DNA of 64,000 bases from an uncultured Oscillospiraceae bacterium. Lineage in GTDB: Bacteria > Bacillota > Clostridia > Oscillospirales > Oscillospiraceae. Below, piece after piece: positions 15,887 to 24,962 of this stretch (positions are counted from its first letter, which is position 1; each line of letters starts with the position of its first letter). The stretch spans positions 145,897 to 209,896 of the forward strand of contig CAKUHU010000002.1 of assembly GCA_934659425.1 (NCBI GenBank), given 5' to 3'. The position numbers and the translations under genes are program-made. The notes below the pieces were generated by a model. That model made no database searches. It worked only from the letters and a program-made list of their open reading frames with translations, and was not told where the DNA came from.

Positions 15887-16207
15887 GTGAAGAATAAAGT
15901 GACTGTGACCATCGCCGGCCAGGAGTATACCTTGGTGGCCGCTGAGGATGCTGCGTACATGGAAAAAGTGGCCCAACATGTGGATGCCAAAGTGACAGAG
16001 GTGCTGGAGGGGGCCAGAGTCTCCAGCACGGAGGCGGCGATCCTGGCCGCGCTCAATGTGGCCGATGAGTATTTCAAAGAGATGAAGGCCGCTGAAAATC
16101 TGCGCGGCCAGCTCAAGGAATATCTGGAGGAGAGCGCAGATCTCAAGCTGCAGCTGTCTGAAGCCAAGCGGGAGATCTTTAAACTTCAAAATCAGGGAAA
16201 GAAATAA
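15887..16207 (+). CDS. zapA: Cell division protein ZapA
   Basis: The 106-residue product matches ZapA, which binds and bundles FtsZ at the division ring. The N-terminal strand segment (Val-Thr-Val-Thr-Ile-Ala-Gly-Gln-Glu-Tyr-Thr-Leu) is followed by a helix ending Ala-Ile-Leu-Ala-Ala-Leu-Asn-Val-Ala-Asp-Glu-Tyr, and then a long coiled coil rich in Glu and Lys. The start is GTG with GAGGAGGGG six bases upstream. The U32 peptidase gene starts two bases after its stop, so they are co-transcribed, an arrangement common in Firmicutes. Confidence 0.9.
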   Translation: MKNKVTVTIAGQEYTLVAAEDAAYMEKVAQHVDAKVTEVLEGARVSSTEAAILAALNVADEYFKEMKAAENLRGQLKEYLEESADLKLQLSEAKREIFKLQNQGKK

Positions 16208-16208
16208 T

Positions 16209-18290
16209 ATGCTGGAACTCCTTGCCCCCGCCGGGTCCATGGAGGCCCTGGCCGCCGCCGTGCAAAATGGGGCGGACGCGGTCTATCTGGGCTTCGGTGA
16301 CTTCAATGCCCGGCGCAATGCAAAAAATTTTACCGAGGCGGACTTCGCCTCGGCGGTTTCCTATTGCCATTTGCGGGGGGTAAAGGTCTATCTGACCCTC
16401 AACACCCTGCTGACAGACCGGGAGCTGCCCGATGCCGCCCACCTGGCCCGCCGGGCCAGCGAGCTGGGGGCAGACGCGGTGCTGGTACAGGACTTGGGAG
16501 TCCTCCGGGCGGTGCGGCAGTCTGCCCCGGAGCTGGCCGTCCACGCCTCGACCCAGATGACGGTTCACAATTTGGAAGGGGTCAGGATGTGCGCTGAGCT
16601 GGGGATGCAGCGGGCGGTGCTCTCCCGGGAGCTGCCGGCCAGCGAGATCGAGTACATCTGTGACCGCTCCCCCATCGAGATTGAGGTGTTCGGCCATGGG
16701 GCGCTGTGCATGTGCTACTCCGGCCAGTGCTTCTTCTCCGCCGTGGTGGGGGGGCGCAGCGGCAATCGGGGACTGTGTGCCCAGCCCTGCCGGATGAAAT
16801 ACGGGTGGAATAGCAGGGCGGACAGCTATCCCCTGTCGCTGAAGGATGCCTGCCTCATCGAGCAGGTCCGGAAGCTGCGGAAGATGGGGGTGGCCTGCCT
16901 GAAGCTGGAGGGGCGGATGAAGCGGGCCGAATATGTGGCGGTGATCACCCGTATTTATGCCGCCGTGCTGAAAGAGGACCGGATGCCTACACAGCAGGAG
17001 CTCCAAGACTTGAAGGATGCTTTTTCCCGCCAGGGGTTTACCCAAGGCTATTTTGATGACAAAAAAGGACCCCACATGTTCGGCGTCCGGGATGAGAGGA
17101 CGCCGGAGCCTAAGGCACTCTTTGAACAGGCCCGCCAGAGCTATGTGAACCGGGAGAACCCCCGGGTGGATGTGAAATTTTATGCCATGGTCCGGGCCGG
17201 AGAGCCGGTGCAGGTGGGGGTGGAAGATCCCCAGGGCCGGGTGGTCACCGCCGTTGGAGAAATACCGGAGAAGGCGGTCAGCCGGGCCTTGACGGGGGAA
17301 CAGGTGGAAAAGCAGCTCTTCCGAACGGGAGGGACCCCCTACAACTGCCTGGGAGTGAAGTCTGTGGTGGAGGAGGGGCTGAGCGTTCCCCTTTCCGCCC
17401 TCAATGCCCTTCGGCGGGAGGTGCTGGAGGGGCTGTCCGTCCAGAGGCAGACTCCTGTCCAGAGGAAAACGGGAGAATTCCACGCCGGGGCCAGATACGA
17501 AAACCGGAGAGAGCCGCCTGAGCTGACCGTGTCAGTGAGGAAGGCGGGGCAGGTCAGCGCGGAACTGCTGCGGCGGGCGCCGGCTATCTTGTATATTCCG
17601 GCGGAGGAGCTCTCCGCCCATCCGGAGTGCTTGAAGGGGCTCAGCCGGGAGACCGTTTTGGGCGTGATCCTGCCCCGGGTCATCTGGGACAGGGAGTGGC
17701 CCGGCGTGCTGGAGCAGCTCCAAAAGGCAAGGGAGCTGGGCGCCTCTGAAGCCCTGATAGGCAATTTGGGGATGGCGGCCGTGGCCCAAAAACTGGGCTT
17801 TACGCTCCGGGGGGACTACGGCCTGCCCGTATTCAACGCCCAGGCGTTCAAAGAGCTGAAACGGCTGGGGTTTGCCTCGGCCACCGCGTCGTTTGAGCTG
17901 AAGCTGGCCCAGATCCGGGATATGTCCAAGGCCCTTCCGGCGGAGGCCATTGTCTATGGGCGGCTGCCGCTGATGCTGACAGAAAATTGTATCATCCAAA
18001 ACCGGACAGGGCGGTGTACCTGCGAGGGGGATAATATCCTCACCGACCGGAAGGGAGAGCGGTTCCCGGTGGTAAAGGCGCCGGGATGCCGGAGTGAGAT
18101 CTTGAACAGCAGGAAGCTGTTTTTGGCCGATAAGAACGAGTGGAGGCGGGCGGGGCTTGCCTTTGCCCGGCTGGCGTTTACCACGGAGAATCCGTGGGAG
18201 TGTGTGCGGGCGATGGAACGCTACCAGGGACAGGGCGATTGGGTGCCTGCGGAGTTTACCCGGGGCCTTTATTATAGAGGCGTGGAGTGA
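16209..18290 (+). CDS. U32 family peptidase-like protein (RlhA-type, with DUF3656)
   Basis: The 693-residue product begins with the U32 barrel (Leu-Leu-Ala-Pro-Ala-Gly-Ser-Met-Glu-Ala-Leu; Gly-Ala-Asp-Ala-Val-Tyr-Leu-Gly). The family signature Glu-Val-Phe-Gly-His-Gly-Ala-Leu-Cys-Met-Cys-Tyr-Ser-Gly-Gln-Cys sits near residue 160, with further Cys (Gly-Leu-Cys-Ala-Gln-Pro-Cys-Arg) forming the likely iron-sulfur set. A DUF3656 region and a C-terminal Cys pair follow. E. coli RlhA, of the same layout, is needed for hydroxylation of 23S rRNA C2501; collagenase-like peptidase is the older label. RNA hydroxylation is inferred from the family. It is co-transcribed with zapA. Confidence 0.85.
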   Translation: MLELLAPAGSMEALAAAVQNGADAVYLGFGDFNARRNAKNFTEADFASAVSYCHLRGVKVYLTLNTLLTDRELPDAAHLARRASELGADAVLVQDLGVLRAVRQSAPELAVHASTQMTVHNLEGVRMCAELGMQRAVLSRELPASEIEYICDRSPIEIEVFGHGALCMCYSGQCFFSAVVGGRSGNRGLCAQPCRMKYGWNSRADSYPLSLKDACLIEQVRKLRKMGVACLKLEGRMKRAEYVAVITRIYAAVLKEDRMPTQQELQDLKDAFSRQGFTQGYFDDKKGPHMFGVRDERTPEPKALFEQARQSYVNRENPRVDVKFYAMVRAGEPVQVGVEDPQGRVVTAVGEIPEKAVSRALTGEQVEKQLFRTGGTPYNCLGVKSVVEEGLSVPLSALNALRREVLEGLSVQRQTPVQRKTGEFHAGARYENRREPPELTVSVRKAGQVSAELLRRAPAILYIPAEELSAHPECLKGLSRETVLGVILPRVIWDREWPGVLEQLQKARELGASEALIGNLGMAAVAQKLGFTLRGDYGLPVFNAQAFKELKRLGFASATASFELKLAQIRDMSKALPAEAIVYGRLPLMLTENCIIQNRTGRCTCEGDNILTDRKGERFPVVKAPGCRSEILNSRKLFLADKNEWRRAGLAFARLAFTTENPWECVRAMERYQGQGDWVPAEFTRGLYYRGVE

Positions 18291-18323
18291 GAGGATCCTA
18301 CCATGCCTTGCCTTGGGAGACAA

Positions 18324-18373
18324 GTGATTTCGAGAGACCATTCTTTTATAAAAGAATGGTCTCTCGAAATCAC
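18324..18373. repeat. Perfect 50-bp palindrome
   Basis: Two 25-base arms are exact reverse complements with no spacer (centre between 18348 and 18349). The left arm starts GTGATTTCGAGAGACC and the centre is TTTTATAAAA. No T run follows the right arm, so it is not a standard terminator. It lies between the U32 gene and dut. Confidence 0.9.
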
Positions 18374-18436
18374 GGGGCGCGGGGCTGATCGCAGGCGTAT
18401 TTCCAGATATTCCAACAGAAAGAGAGGCAGCTTCCC

Positions 18437-18895
18437 ATGGAACTGAAATTGAATTTGAAACCTCTTTCCCCCAAATTGGGGAAAGAGATCCCCTTTCCGA
18501 CCTATGCCACCTCCGGATCGGCGGGGATGGATCTGCGGGCTTGCTTGGATGAGCCGGTGCTGATCCCGGCGGGGGGGCGGGCCAAGGTCCCCGCCGGCTT
18601 TGCCATTGCGCTTCCCGGGCCGGAATACGTGGCGCTGGTGTTTGCCCGCTCTGGACTGGCCACTAAGCACGGCGTGGCCCTGTCCAACGGGGTGGGCGTC
18701 ATTGACAGCGATTACCGGGGGGAGATCATTGTGGGACTCATGAATTCCTCCGGAGAGGATTATACTGTGGAGCCGGGGGAGCGGGTCGCCCAGCTGGTAG
18801 TGATGCCGGTGGTCCAGGCCGGCCTTACCGTAACAGAGGCTTTGGATGACACCGATCGGGGGGCCGGGGGCTTTGGTTCCACCGGGAAGGCATGA
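18437..18895 (+). CDS. dut: dUTP diphosphatase (dUTPase)
   Basis: The 152-residue trimeric dUTPase hydrolyses dUTP to dUMP, keeping uracil out of DNA and feeding thymidylate synthesis. The five motifs are present: Ser-Gly-Ser-Ala-Gly-Met-Asp-Leu-Arg-Ala; Phe-Ala-Arg-Ser-Gly-Leu-Ala; Gly-Val-Gly-Val-Ile-Asp-Ser-Asp-Tyr-Arg-Gly-Glu; Gly-Glu-Arg-Val-Ala-Gln-Leu-Val; and C-terminal Asp-Arg-Gly-Ala-Gly-Gly-Phe-Gly-Ser-Thr-Gly. Length is typical. It opens a tight run with maf, mreC, mreD and mrdA; the gap to maf is 13 bases. Confidence 0.95.
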   Translation: MELKLNLKPLSPKLGKEIPFPTYATSGSAGMDLRACLDEPVLIPAGGRAKVPAGFAIALPGPEYVALVFARSGLATKHGVALSNGVGVIDSDYRGEIIVGLMNSSGEDYTVEPGERVAQLVVMPVVQAGLTVTEALDDTDRGAGGFGSTGKA

Positions 18896-18908
18896 GGAGG
18901 CATAAAGA

Positions 18909-19496
18909 ATGAAGATCGTATTGGCCTCTCAATCTCCCCGTAGGCAGGAGCTTTTGAAGCAGATGGGACTGTCCTATCAGATCGTTGTCCCCAACATTGA
19001 CGAGCGTATGGCCAGGGGCCTTCCGCCCCGGGCTTTGGTGGAGGCTATCTCTGCTGAAAAGGCCGCGGCGGTGGCCGGCCAAGTGGAAGAGGACGCCATC
19101 ATCATCGCCGCCGACACGGTGGTGGCCTTGGACGGCAGGCTGCTGGGCAAGCCGAAGGACAAGGCGGACGCCCGGCGGATGCTCTCCGGATTGTCGGGGT
19201 GCCGCCACCAAGTATATACAGGTTTCACGGTGCTTCAGGGCGGGGAGCGGGTCACCCAGAGTGAGGAAACAGAGGTGTCCTTCCGTCCCCTGACCCAGGA
19301 GGAGATCGGCTGGTACATCGCCACAGGAGAGCCCATGGACAAGGCGGGGGCCTACGGGATCCAGGGCGTGGGCGCTCTGCTGGTGGAGGGCATACACGGG
19401 GACTATTTCAACGTGATGGGCCTGCCGGTATGTGCGCTGGGCCAGGTGCTGCTCCGCTTCGGCGTGGACTGCCTGGATCTGTGTGCCGGAAAATGA
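18909..19496 (+). CDS. maf: Maf-like nucleoside triphosphate pyrophosphatase
   Basis: The 195-residue product is a Maf-family pyrophosphatase that removes non-canonical nucleotides (dTTP/UTP or m7GTP type). The N-terminal Leu-Ala-Ser-Gln-Ser-Pro-Arg-Arg-Gln-Glu-Leu-Leu motif, the Ala-Asp-Thr-Val-Val motif near residue 70 with catalytic Asp, and Lys-Ala-Gly-Ala-Tyr-Gly-Ile-Gln-Gly near residue 143 are all seen. The last of these favours the dTTP/UTP (YhdE) subgroup. Placement before mreC is conserved in many bacteria and in B. subtilis. GAGGAGG lies upstream. Confidence 0.92.
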   Translation: MKIVLASQSPRRQELLKQMGLSYQIVVPNIDERMARGLPPRALVEAISAEKAAAVAGQVEEDAIIIAADTVVALDGRLLGKPKDKADARRMLSGLSGCRHQVYTGFTVLQGGERVTQSEETEVSFRPLTQEEIGWYIATGEPMDKAGAYGIQGVGALLVEGIHGDYFNVMGLPVCALGQVLLRFGVDCLDLCAGK

Positions 19497-19518
19497 ACGT
19501 GGAACGGGAGCAGATGCG

Positions 19519-20373
19519 GTGAAAAATTTCCTGAAAAACAACGGAATATTGATCCTGGTCATTGCACTGCTGCTGGCCTTGATCACGGCGGTGGTCTCCT
19601 TTACCTTCGGGGGGATCGCCAATCCCCTGTCCAATCTGGCGGGGGTGGTTTCAACACCTTTCCGCAATGGGATCCACGCTTTTGTAGAGTGGACGGAGGG
19701 CGTATATTCCGACGCCTTTTTGCGGGAGAGCATGGCCGAAGAGTTAGAGGAGCTGAGGCAGGAAAATGCCCAGCTTCGGGAGCAGGCCCGGGAGGCCGAG
19801 GCGGCCCTTCGGGAGAATGAACGGCTTCGGGATCTGTTGGGCCTTCAGGAAAAGAAACGGAAATTCGACTATGAGTCGGCCACCGTCACCGCCCACGGCA
19901 GCTCAAACTGGGCCTCCACCCTGACCATCAGCAAGGGTTCCACTGCCGGAGTGGAGGCGGGAGAGTGCGTGGTCGATCAGTACAACAACCTGGTGGGGAT
20001 CATCTCCGAGGTGGGCCTCAACTGGTCCACGCTCATCACTGTGGTGGATGTAGACCTGGAGATGGGCGGATTGATCGCACGCACAGATGGAGCCGCCATC
20101 TTAGAGGGGGACTTTTCCCTCATGGGGCAGGGAAAACTGAAGCTGACCTATCTTCCGGAGGGGACCCAGCTTTTGGCGGGAGATACCATCCTGACTTCAG
20201 GCCTGGTATCGGGCGGAACGGCCACCTATCCCTCCAGACTGGTGGTGGGCTATGTGGAGGAAGTGTGCTCTGATGACAGCGGTATGAGTGATTATGCCGT
20301 GCTGACCCCGGCGGCGGATCTGGATGGGCTCAAGCAGGTGTTCATCATCAAGGAGTTCGAGATCGTGGAGTGA
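19519..20373 (+). CDS. mreC: Rod shape-determining protein MreC
   Basis: The product (about 284 residues) is a single-pass membrane protein of the elongasome that connects MreB/MreD with PBP2 and RodA. A transmembrane helix spans residues 10-30, a coiled coil runs from about 68 to 110, and two beta domains with Gly-Ser-Thr-Ala-Gly-Val-Glu-Ala-Gly and Asn-Asn-Leu-Val-Gly-Ile-Ile-Ser-Glu-Val follow. GTG 19519 is chosen since it leaves a short cytoplasmic tail and has GGGAG upstream; a longer frame from 19432 would run through maf. No mreB lies in the window, although it often precedes mreC. Confidence 0.92.
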   Translation: MKNFLKNNGILILVIALLLALITAVVSFTFGGIANPLSNLAGVVSTPFRNGIHAFVEWTEGVYSDAFLRESMAEELEELRQENAQLREQAREAEAALRENERLRDLLGLQEKKRKFDYESATVTAHGSSNWASTLTISKGSTAGVEAGECVVDQYNNLVGIISEVGLNWSTLITVVDVDLEMGGLIARTDGAAILEGDFSLMGQGKLKLTYLPEGTQLLAGDTILTSGLVSGGTATYPSRLVVGYVEEVCSDDSGMSDYAVLTPAADLDGLKQVFIIKEFEIVE

Positions 20374-20404
20374 GGATGCTGAAATTGGGAAAGGGGGATG
20401 TCGT

Positions 20405-20917
20405 ATGACGACCAGGGATTTTGCCATCAAATGGCTGGCCTATGGGTTGGCATTGCTGCCGGTGTGGTTTTCTGACGTTTTTTTGCTCAGCAGCTTCCCC
20501 TTCTTTGGCGTAAAGCCCATGCTCCTCCCTCTGGCCGCCATGGCGGTGGCCACCTTGGAGGGCGCCGCAGCCGGGGCGGGATTCGGTCTGGCCGTGGGGA
20601 TCCTCTTTGAGACGGTGAGCCCGGGTGCGCCGGGGACGATGATTTTTTTGATGAGCTTTCTGGGCCTGGCGGCAGGGCTGCTGACCCGGTATGCCCTGCG
20701 TCAGGATTTGATCGGCTGTGTTCTCTGCTCTGGGCTGGGGCTGGCAGTCATCGACGCCGGCCGGATCGCGGTCCGGCTGTTGGTCGGTACAGCCCCCCTG
20801 GGGGCCATGTTGAAGGTGGCCGGGAAAGAAATCCTGTGGAGCCTCTGCTTTGTGCCTTTGGTATACCTGCTGTTTCGCTGGGTATTTTACCGGGTGCCCA
20901 AGGCCACGGTTTTATAA
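20405..20917 (+). CDS. mreD: Rod shape-determining protein MreD
   Basis: The 170-residue product is a hydrophobic protein with about five membrane helices and few family motifs. It is identified by its size, its topology and its position between mreC and a class B PBP. MreD is part of the elongasome and helps organise side-wall peptidoglycan synthesis. ATG 20405 is preferred because AAAGGGGGATG lies just upstream; an earlier in-frame start overlaps mreC. The gap to mrdA is 11 bases, so the genes are co-translated. Confidence 0.88.
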   Translation: MTTRDFAIKWLAYGLALLPVWFSDVFLLSSFPFFGVKPMLLPLAAMAVATLEGAAAGAGFGLAVGILFETVSPGAPGTMIFLMSFLGLAAGLLTRYALRQDLIGCVLCSGLGLAVIDAGRIAVRLLVGTAPLGAMLKVAGKEILWSLCFVPLVYLLFRWVFYRVPKATVL

Positions 20918-20928
20918 GGGGGCGGGGT

Positions 20929-23025
20929 ATGGACGGAAAACGGTTCCAACTGCGCACGCGGGTGACGCTGATCCTGCTGGTGGTCATTTTTCTTGTTTTC
21001 GCTTGGGCGCTTTTTGACCTCCAGGTGGTCAACGGCAGTTATTATCTGGAGCAGTCCACTCGAAAGATCGCCAATACGGAGACGGTCCAGGCCGCCCGGG
21101 GAGAGATCCTGGACCGGTATGGCCGGGTGTTGGTATCCAATCGGGCCACCTATCAGGTGACGCTGGATACCAAGCTGATGGGGAACACGCAGAACCGCAA
21201 CGATACCATATTGGACCTTTTGGAGATCTGCCGGGAGCAAGGGACGGGGTGGAATGACTCCCTGCCGGTGACGGTGGAAGGTCCCTTTTCCTATACCTCG
21301 GATAGCCCCTATGAGAACGTCACCGTTGGTGAGGACGGTACGAAGACCCGCTCGTCCACCCAGCTGGCAAGGCTGATCGAGGTGCTGAAGCTGAAGAGCC
21401 TGTCGGCCGGATCCTCCGCTGGGGAGCTGGTCAGCGGGCTGCGGACTTACTTTGAGGTGGATGAGTCGGTGGGAGAGGACGAAGGCCGCGCTTTGGTGGG
21501 GGTGCTCTATGAGTTGGCGCTCCGCAGCAAGGACATTGCCAGGACCGGTTATGTGTTTACCAAGGATGTGGACATTGCGTTTATCACGGCGGTGAAGGAG
21601 CGGCAGCTCGCGGGGGTAAAGATCGACACGGTCAGCGTCCGGCAGTACAACACCAAATACGCCGCCCACCTGCTGGGACAGGTGGGGCCCATCTATGCGG
21701 AGAACTGGGAGGCGTATCGCGATAAGGGCTACTCCATGAGCGATACCGTGGGCAAGGACGGCGTGGAGCAGGCCTTTGAAGCGATCCTGCGCGGAACGCC
21801 TGGAGTGAAGGACATCGAACTCAACCAGAACGGAAAAATCGTCAGTGAGAACTGGCACATGAATCTGGAGACTGGCGAGGTCTCTGCCCCCAGCCCGGGG
21901 GACAATGTGATGCTCACCTTGGATATCAAGCTCCAGGAGGTGGTGGAGGAGGCGCTGGCCCGGTATGTCCCCAACATGACTGATGAGGCCCAGGGGGCGG
22001 CCTGTGTGGTCACCGACATGACGGGGGGCATTTTGGCCTGCGCCTCCTATCCCACCTTTGACCCCGCGACCTACTCCCAAGAGTACAACAATCTGCTGAG
22101 CGATCCGCTGAACCCTTTGTTCAACCGGGCCCTGCAGGGCCTCTACGCCCCGGGCTCCACCATCAAGATGGCTGTGGCGGCGGGGGCGCTGGAGGAGGGG
22201 GTCATCACCGCCACGGAGAAGATTCTGGACACCGGCCGCTATAAGCACTATGACCGCATCCAGGACCAGCCCATGTGCTGGTATTTCCGGCAGTACGGGA
22301 ATACCCACGGCTATGAAAATGTGTCGGAGGCCATCCGGGACTCCTGCAACATATATTTTTATGAGGCCGGTTTGCGGCTGGGGATCGAAAAGCTGGACGC
22401 ATATGCCGCCCTGTTTGGCCTGGGGGAGAAAACCGGCTTGGAGCTCTATGAGGAGCAGGGCGAGGTGGCGGGCCCGGAAACCAGCGCCAAGCATGGGCAG
22501 ACTTGGTATGAAGGGGACACCATGTACGCCGCCATCGGTCAAGGGAATACTCAGGTCACGCCCATCCAGCTGGCCAACTATGTGGCCACGCTGGTCAACG
22601 GCGGGTCTCACTATCCCACTCACCTGCTGAAGACGGTAAAATCCAGCGACTTTTCCCAGGTGGTGGAGGAATACCGGCCAGAGGCCCGGGATGAGATCGG
22701 CCTGGACAGCGCCAACTTAGAGGCCATCAAGCTGGGAATGGGCATGGTGGCCAGTGAGGGGTCTGCGGCCAGCTATTTCCGGGATCTGGATGTGGAGATC
22801 GGGGCCAAGACGGGCACCGCACAGGTGGCCAGAAACAGCGAGGCCAACGCCATATTGGTGGCCTTTGCCCCTTATGACGACCCGGAAATTGCCATCTCCA
22901 TTGTGGTGGAGCGGGGCGGATCGGGTACCTTAGTGGCCGCCATTGCCGCCGAGATTTTGGACTACTATTTTTCCGCCAAGGACGCCATGGACATCCCGGT
23001 GTCAGAAAATACACTGGTGCGGTAG
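20929..23025 (+). CDS. mrdA: Penicillin-binding protein 2 (class B transpeptidase, elongation)
   Basis: The product (about 698 residues) is a monofunctional D,D-transpeptidase of the rod-elongation complex. It has one N-terminal membrane helix (about residues 10-32), then a pedestal domain (Ala-Arg-Gly-x-Ile-Leu-Asp-Arg-Tyr-Gly), then the transpeptidase domain with Ser-Thr-Ile-Lys (catalytic Ser410), Ser-Cys-Asn, and Lys-Thr-Gly-Thr-Ala. ATG 20929 is used with AAGGGGGCGGGG upstream. A pedestal insertion of about 120 residues (roughly 110-230) is as usual for PBP2 of Clostridia. It ends the dut-maf-mre cluster; beta-lactam binding is expected. Confidence 0.94.
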   Translation: MDGKRFQLRTRVTLILLVVIFLVFAWALFDLQVVNGSYYLEQSTRKIANTETVQAARGEILDRYGRVLVSNRATYQVTLDTKLMGNTQNRNDTILDLLEICREQGTGWNDSLPVTVEGPFSYTSDSPYENVTVGEDGTKTRSSTQLARLIEVLKLKSLSAGSSAGELVSGLRTYFEVDESVGEDEGRALVGVLYELALRSKDIARTGYVFTKDVDIAFITAVKERQLAGVKIDTVSVRQYNTKYAAHLLGQVGPIYAENWEAYRDKGYSMSDTVGKDGVEQAFEAILRGTPGVKDIELNQNGKIVSENWHMNLETGEVSAPSPGDNVMLTLDIKLQEVVEEALARYVPNMTDEAQGAACVVTDMTGGILACASYPTFDPATYSQEYNNLLSDPLNPLFNRALQGLYAPGSTIKMAVAAGALEEGVITATEKILDTGRYKHYDRIQDQPMCWYFRQYGNTHGYENVSEAIRDSCNIYFYEAGLRLGIEKLDAYAALFGLGEKTGLELYEEQGEVAGPETSAKHGQTWYEGDTMYAAIGQGNTQVTPIQLANYVATLVNGGSHYPTHLLKTVKSSDFSQVVEEYRPEARDEIGLDSANLEAIKLGMGMVASEGSAASYFRDLDVEIGAKTGTAQVARNSEANAILVAFAPYDDPEIAISIVVERGGSGTLVAAIAAEILDYYFSAKDAMDIPVSENTLVR

Positions 23026-23060
23026 AGCTGACAACCCAAATAGGAAATGAGGAAACTGTT

Positions 23061-24884
23061 TTGCACATAGACGAGCGATGCTGGTTTGACCCTGCGGATT
23101 TGTGCTGCAAGACCCCTTATGGCGCGGTGGCCTCTGGAACGGAGGTGGCCTTCACTCTCCGGCCCAAAAGGGCAGAGGGCTTTGTCCGAGCCTATCTCAC
23201 CGCCAGATGGGAAATGGATGGGGACGCAGTCACGCAGCTGCCCCTCCCTTGGACTGGACTGGACGGAGATCGGGACCAGTTTTCCGGAAGGCTGAAGACA
23301 GAGAATTATGTGGGATTGGTGTGGTATACCCTTTGCCTGGAAGAGCTGGATGGGACGAAGGAGGAGCGGGGAGAATTCCAGCTCACGGTGTACGACGGCG
23401 CAGAGGAGGTGCCTGAATGGTTTGGCCAGGGTGTGACCTATCAGATCTTCCCCGACCGCTTTTGCAGGCTGCGCGTGCCGGAGCCTGCCGGGATGGTGGG
23501 AGGAAGGCAGGTTCACCAGAGCTGGGAGGAGGAGCCGGAGTACCGCCCGGATGAGCGGGGTGAGATCCGAAACCGTGACTTTTTCGGCGGGAGCCTTGCC
23601 GGGATCGCGGCCAAACTGCCCTATTTGAAGGAGTTGGGGGTGGATACGCTCTACCTTTGCCCCATCTTCGAGGCGGCGGAGAACCACCGCTATGGCGTTG
23701 CCGATTATGAAAAAATCGACCCCATGCTGGGAGAGAAGGCGGATTTTGCCCGGCTGTGCCAGACGGCCCACCAAATGGGGATGCGGGTCATGCTGGATGG
23801 GGTCTTCAACCACACAGGATTTGTGTCGAAGTATTTCAATGGAGACGGCTTTTATCCGGGACCGGGGGCGGGACAGAGCATGGATTCCCCCTATTATGAC
23901 TGGTTCACCTTCCAGCACTGGCCCGATCAATACACTGCCTGGTGGGGCATCTATTCTCTGCCTACCACCAACAAAGACAGCAAGGCTTGGCTGGAGTATA
24001 TCACAGGGGAAAACGGCGTGATCCGGTCCTGGCTGCGGGCGGGGGCGGACGGCTGGCGGCTGGATGTGGCAGATGAACTGCCGGATTTTGTGGTCAGTGC
24101 CATTCATGCGGCCGCCCGGGCAGAGAAGCTGGACGCCGTGGTGATCGGAGAGGTGTGGGAGGATGCGTCCCACAAGATCGCCTATGGAGTTCGCCGCCGG
24201 CATGTGCTGGGGGGGCACTGTGACGGAGTGATGAACTACCCCCTCCGCACTGCGCTGCTGGAGTTCCTGATGGGCGGCGATGGAGCGCGGTTTCAGGAGG
24301 CAGTGGAGCGGCAACGGCAGAATTACCCCCGCTGGGCCTTCTATTCCGGTATGAATTCTCTGGGCACCCATGACACGCCCCGGGTTTTGACGCTCTTAGG
24401 GGTGGGCAGCGACAAAAAGGACCAGTCCAGGGATTATCGGGCCCACAGCCGAATGACGGAGGAGGAGCGGCGGCGGGGGATATCCCGACTCAAATTGGGA
24501 AGCCTTTTGCTCTACGCTCTCCCCGGCTCTCCCACGCTCTATTATGGGGATGAGGCGGGGATGGAGGGCTTTGAGGACCCCTTTAACCGCCGGACCTTTC
24601 CTTGGGGGCGGGAGGACAAAGAGCTGACGGCGTGGTTTACCGGCTTGGGAAGGGCCAGACGGGAGCTGCCCGGCTTAAGACGGGGGGAGCTTACGTGGCT
24701 GGAGTGTGGGGGACGGGTGGTCTCTTTTGTCCGGACGCTGGCGGAGGAAAAGGTGGTGGCCTGCGTCAACGTGGGAGAGGAGCCCGCCGCAATAGAACTG
24801 CCGGATGGAGCCGTCATCCAGCTCAAGGCCATGGAGGGCAGGCTGCTTCGTTGGAGCGGAGAGGAAGTAAGGGCGATCTTATAG
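23061..24884 (+). CDS. Glycoside hydrolase family 13 enzyme (neopullulanase / cyclomaltodextrinase-like)
   Basis: The 607-residue product has an N-terminal beta domain (about 1-125, CBM34-like) and a GH13 barrel. Region I reads Asp-Gly-Val-Phe-Asn-His, and the catalytic residues are Asp335 (Arg-Leu-Asp-Val-Ala), Glu364 (Gly-Glu-Val-Trp) and Asp438 (Thr-His-Asp-Thr-Pro). There is no signal peptide, so it should act in the cytoplasm on imported maltodextrins or related glucans. The start is TTG 23061, with GAGG eight bases upstream and no better ATG. It starts 35 bases after mrdA and may share that transcript, although its role differs. Exact substrate is not decidable. Confidence 0.88.
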   Translation: MHIDERCWFDPADLCCKTPYGAVASGTEVAFTLRPKRAEGFVRAYLTARWEMDGDAVTQLPLPWTGLDGDRDQFSGRLKTENYVGLVWYTLCLEELDGTKEERGEFQLTVYDGAEEVPEWFGQGVTYQIFPDRFCRLRVPEPAGMVGGRQVHQSWEEEPEYRPDERGEIRNRDFFGGSLAGIAAKLPYLKELGVDTLYLCPIFEAAENHRYGVADYEKIDPMLGEKADFARLCQTAHQMGMRVMLDGVFNHTGFVSKYFNGDGFYPGPGAGQSMDSPYYDWFTFQHWPDQYTAWWGIYSLPTTNKDSKAWLEYITGENGVIRSWLRAGADGWRLDVADELPDFVVSAIHAAARAEKLDAVVIGEVWEDASHKIAYGVRRRHVLGGHCDGVMNYPLRTALLEFLMGGDGARFQEAVERQRQNYPRWAFYSGMNSLGTHDTPRVLTLLGVGSDKKDQSRDYRAHSRMTEEERRRGISRLKLGSLLLYALPGSPTLYYGDEAGMEGFEDPFNRRTFPWGREDKELTAWFTGLGRARRELPGLRRGELTWLECGGRVVSFVRTLAEEKVVACVNVGEEPAAIELPDGAVIQLKAMEGRLLRWSGEEVRAIL

Positions 24885-24916
24885 AAACTTTTTCCGCAGA
24901 AAAATAGAAAGTTTTG

Positions 24917-24925
24917 TGGTATGAT
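24917..24925 (+). promoter_or_regulatory. Extended -10 promoter of the small SLH gene
   Basis: TGG-TATGAT forms an extended -10 motif about 35 bases before the start codon. No clear -35 element is seen. Confidence 0.45.
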
Positions 24926-24962
24926 AAAAGCGCAGCAATTCTAATATGCAGAGGTCAAGAAT

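Noticed and set aside
20887-22623. 578-codon minus-strand frame opposite mrdA
   Set aside because: PBP2 with all active-site motifs is encoded on the plus strand; the minus frame lacks motifs and a ribosome site.
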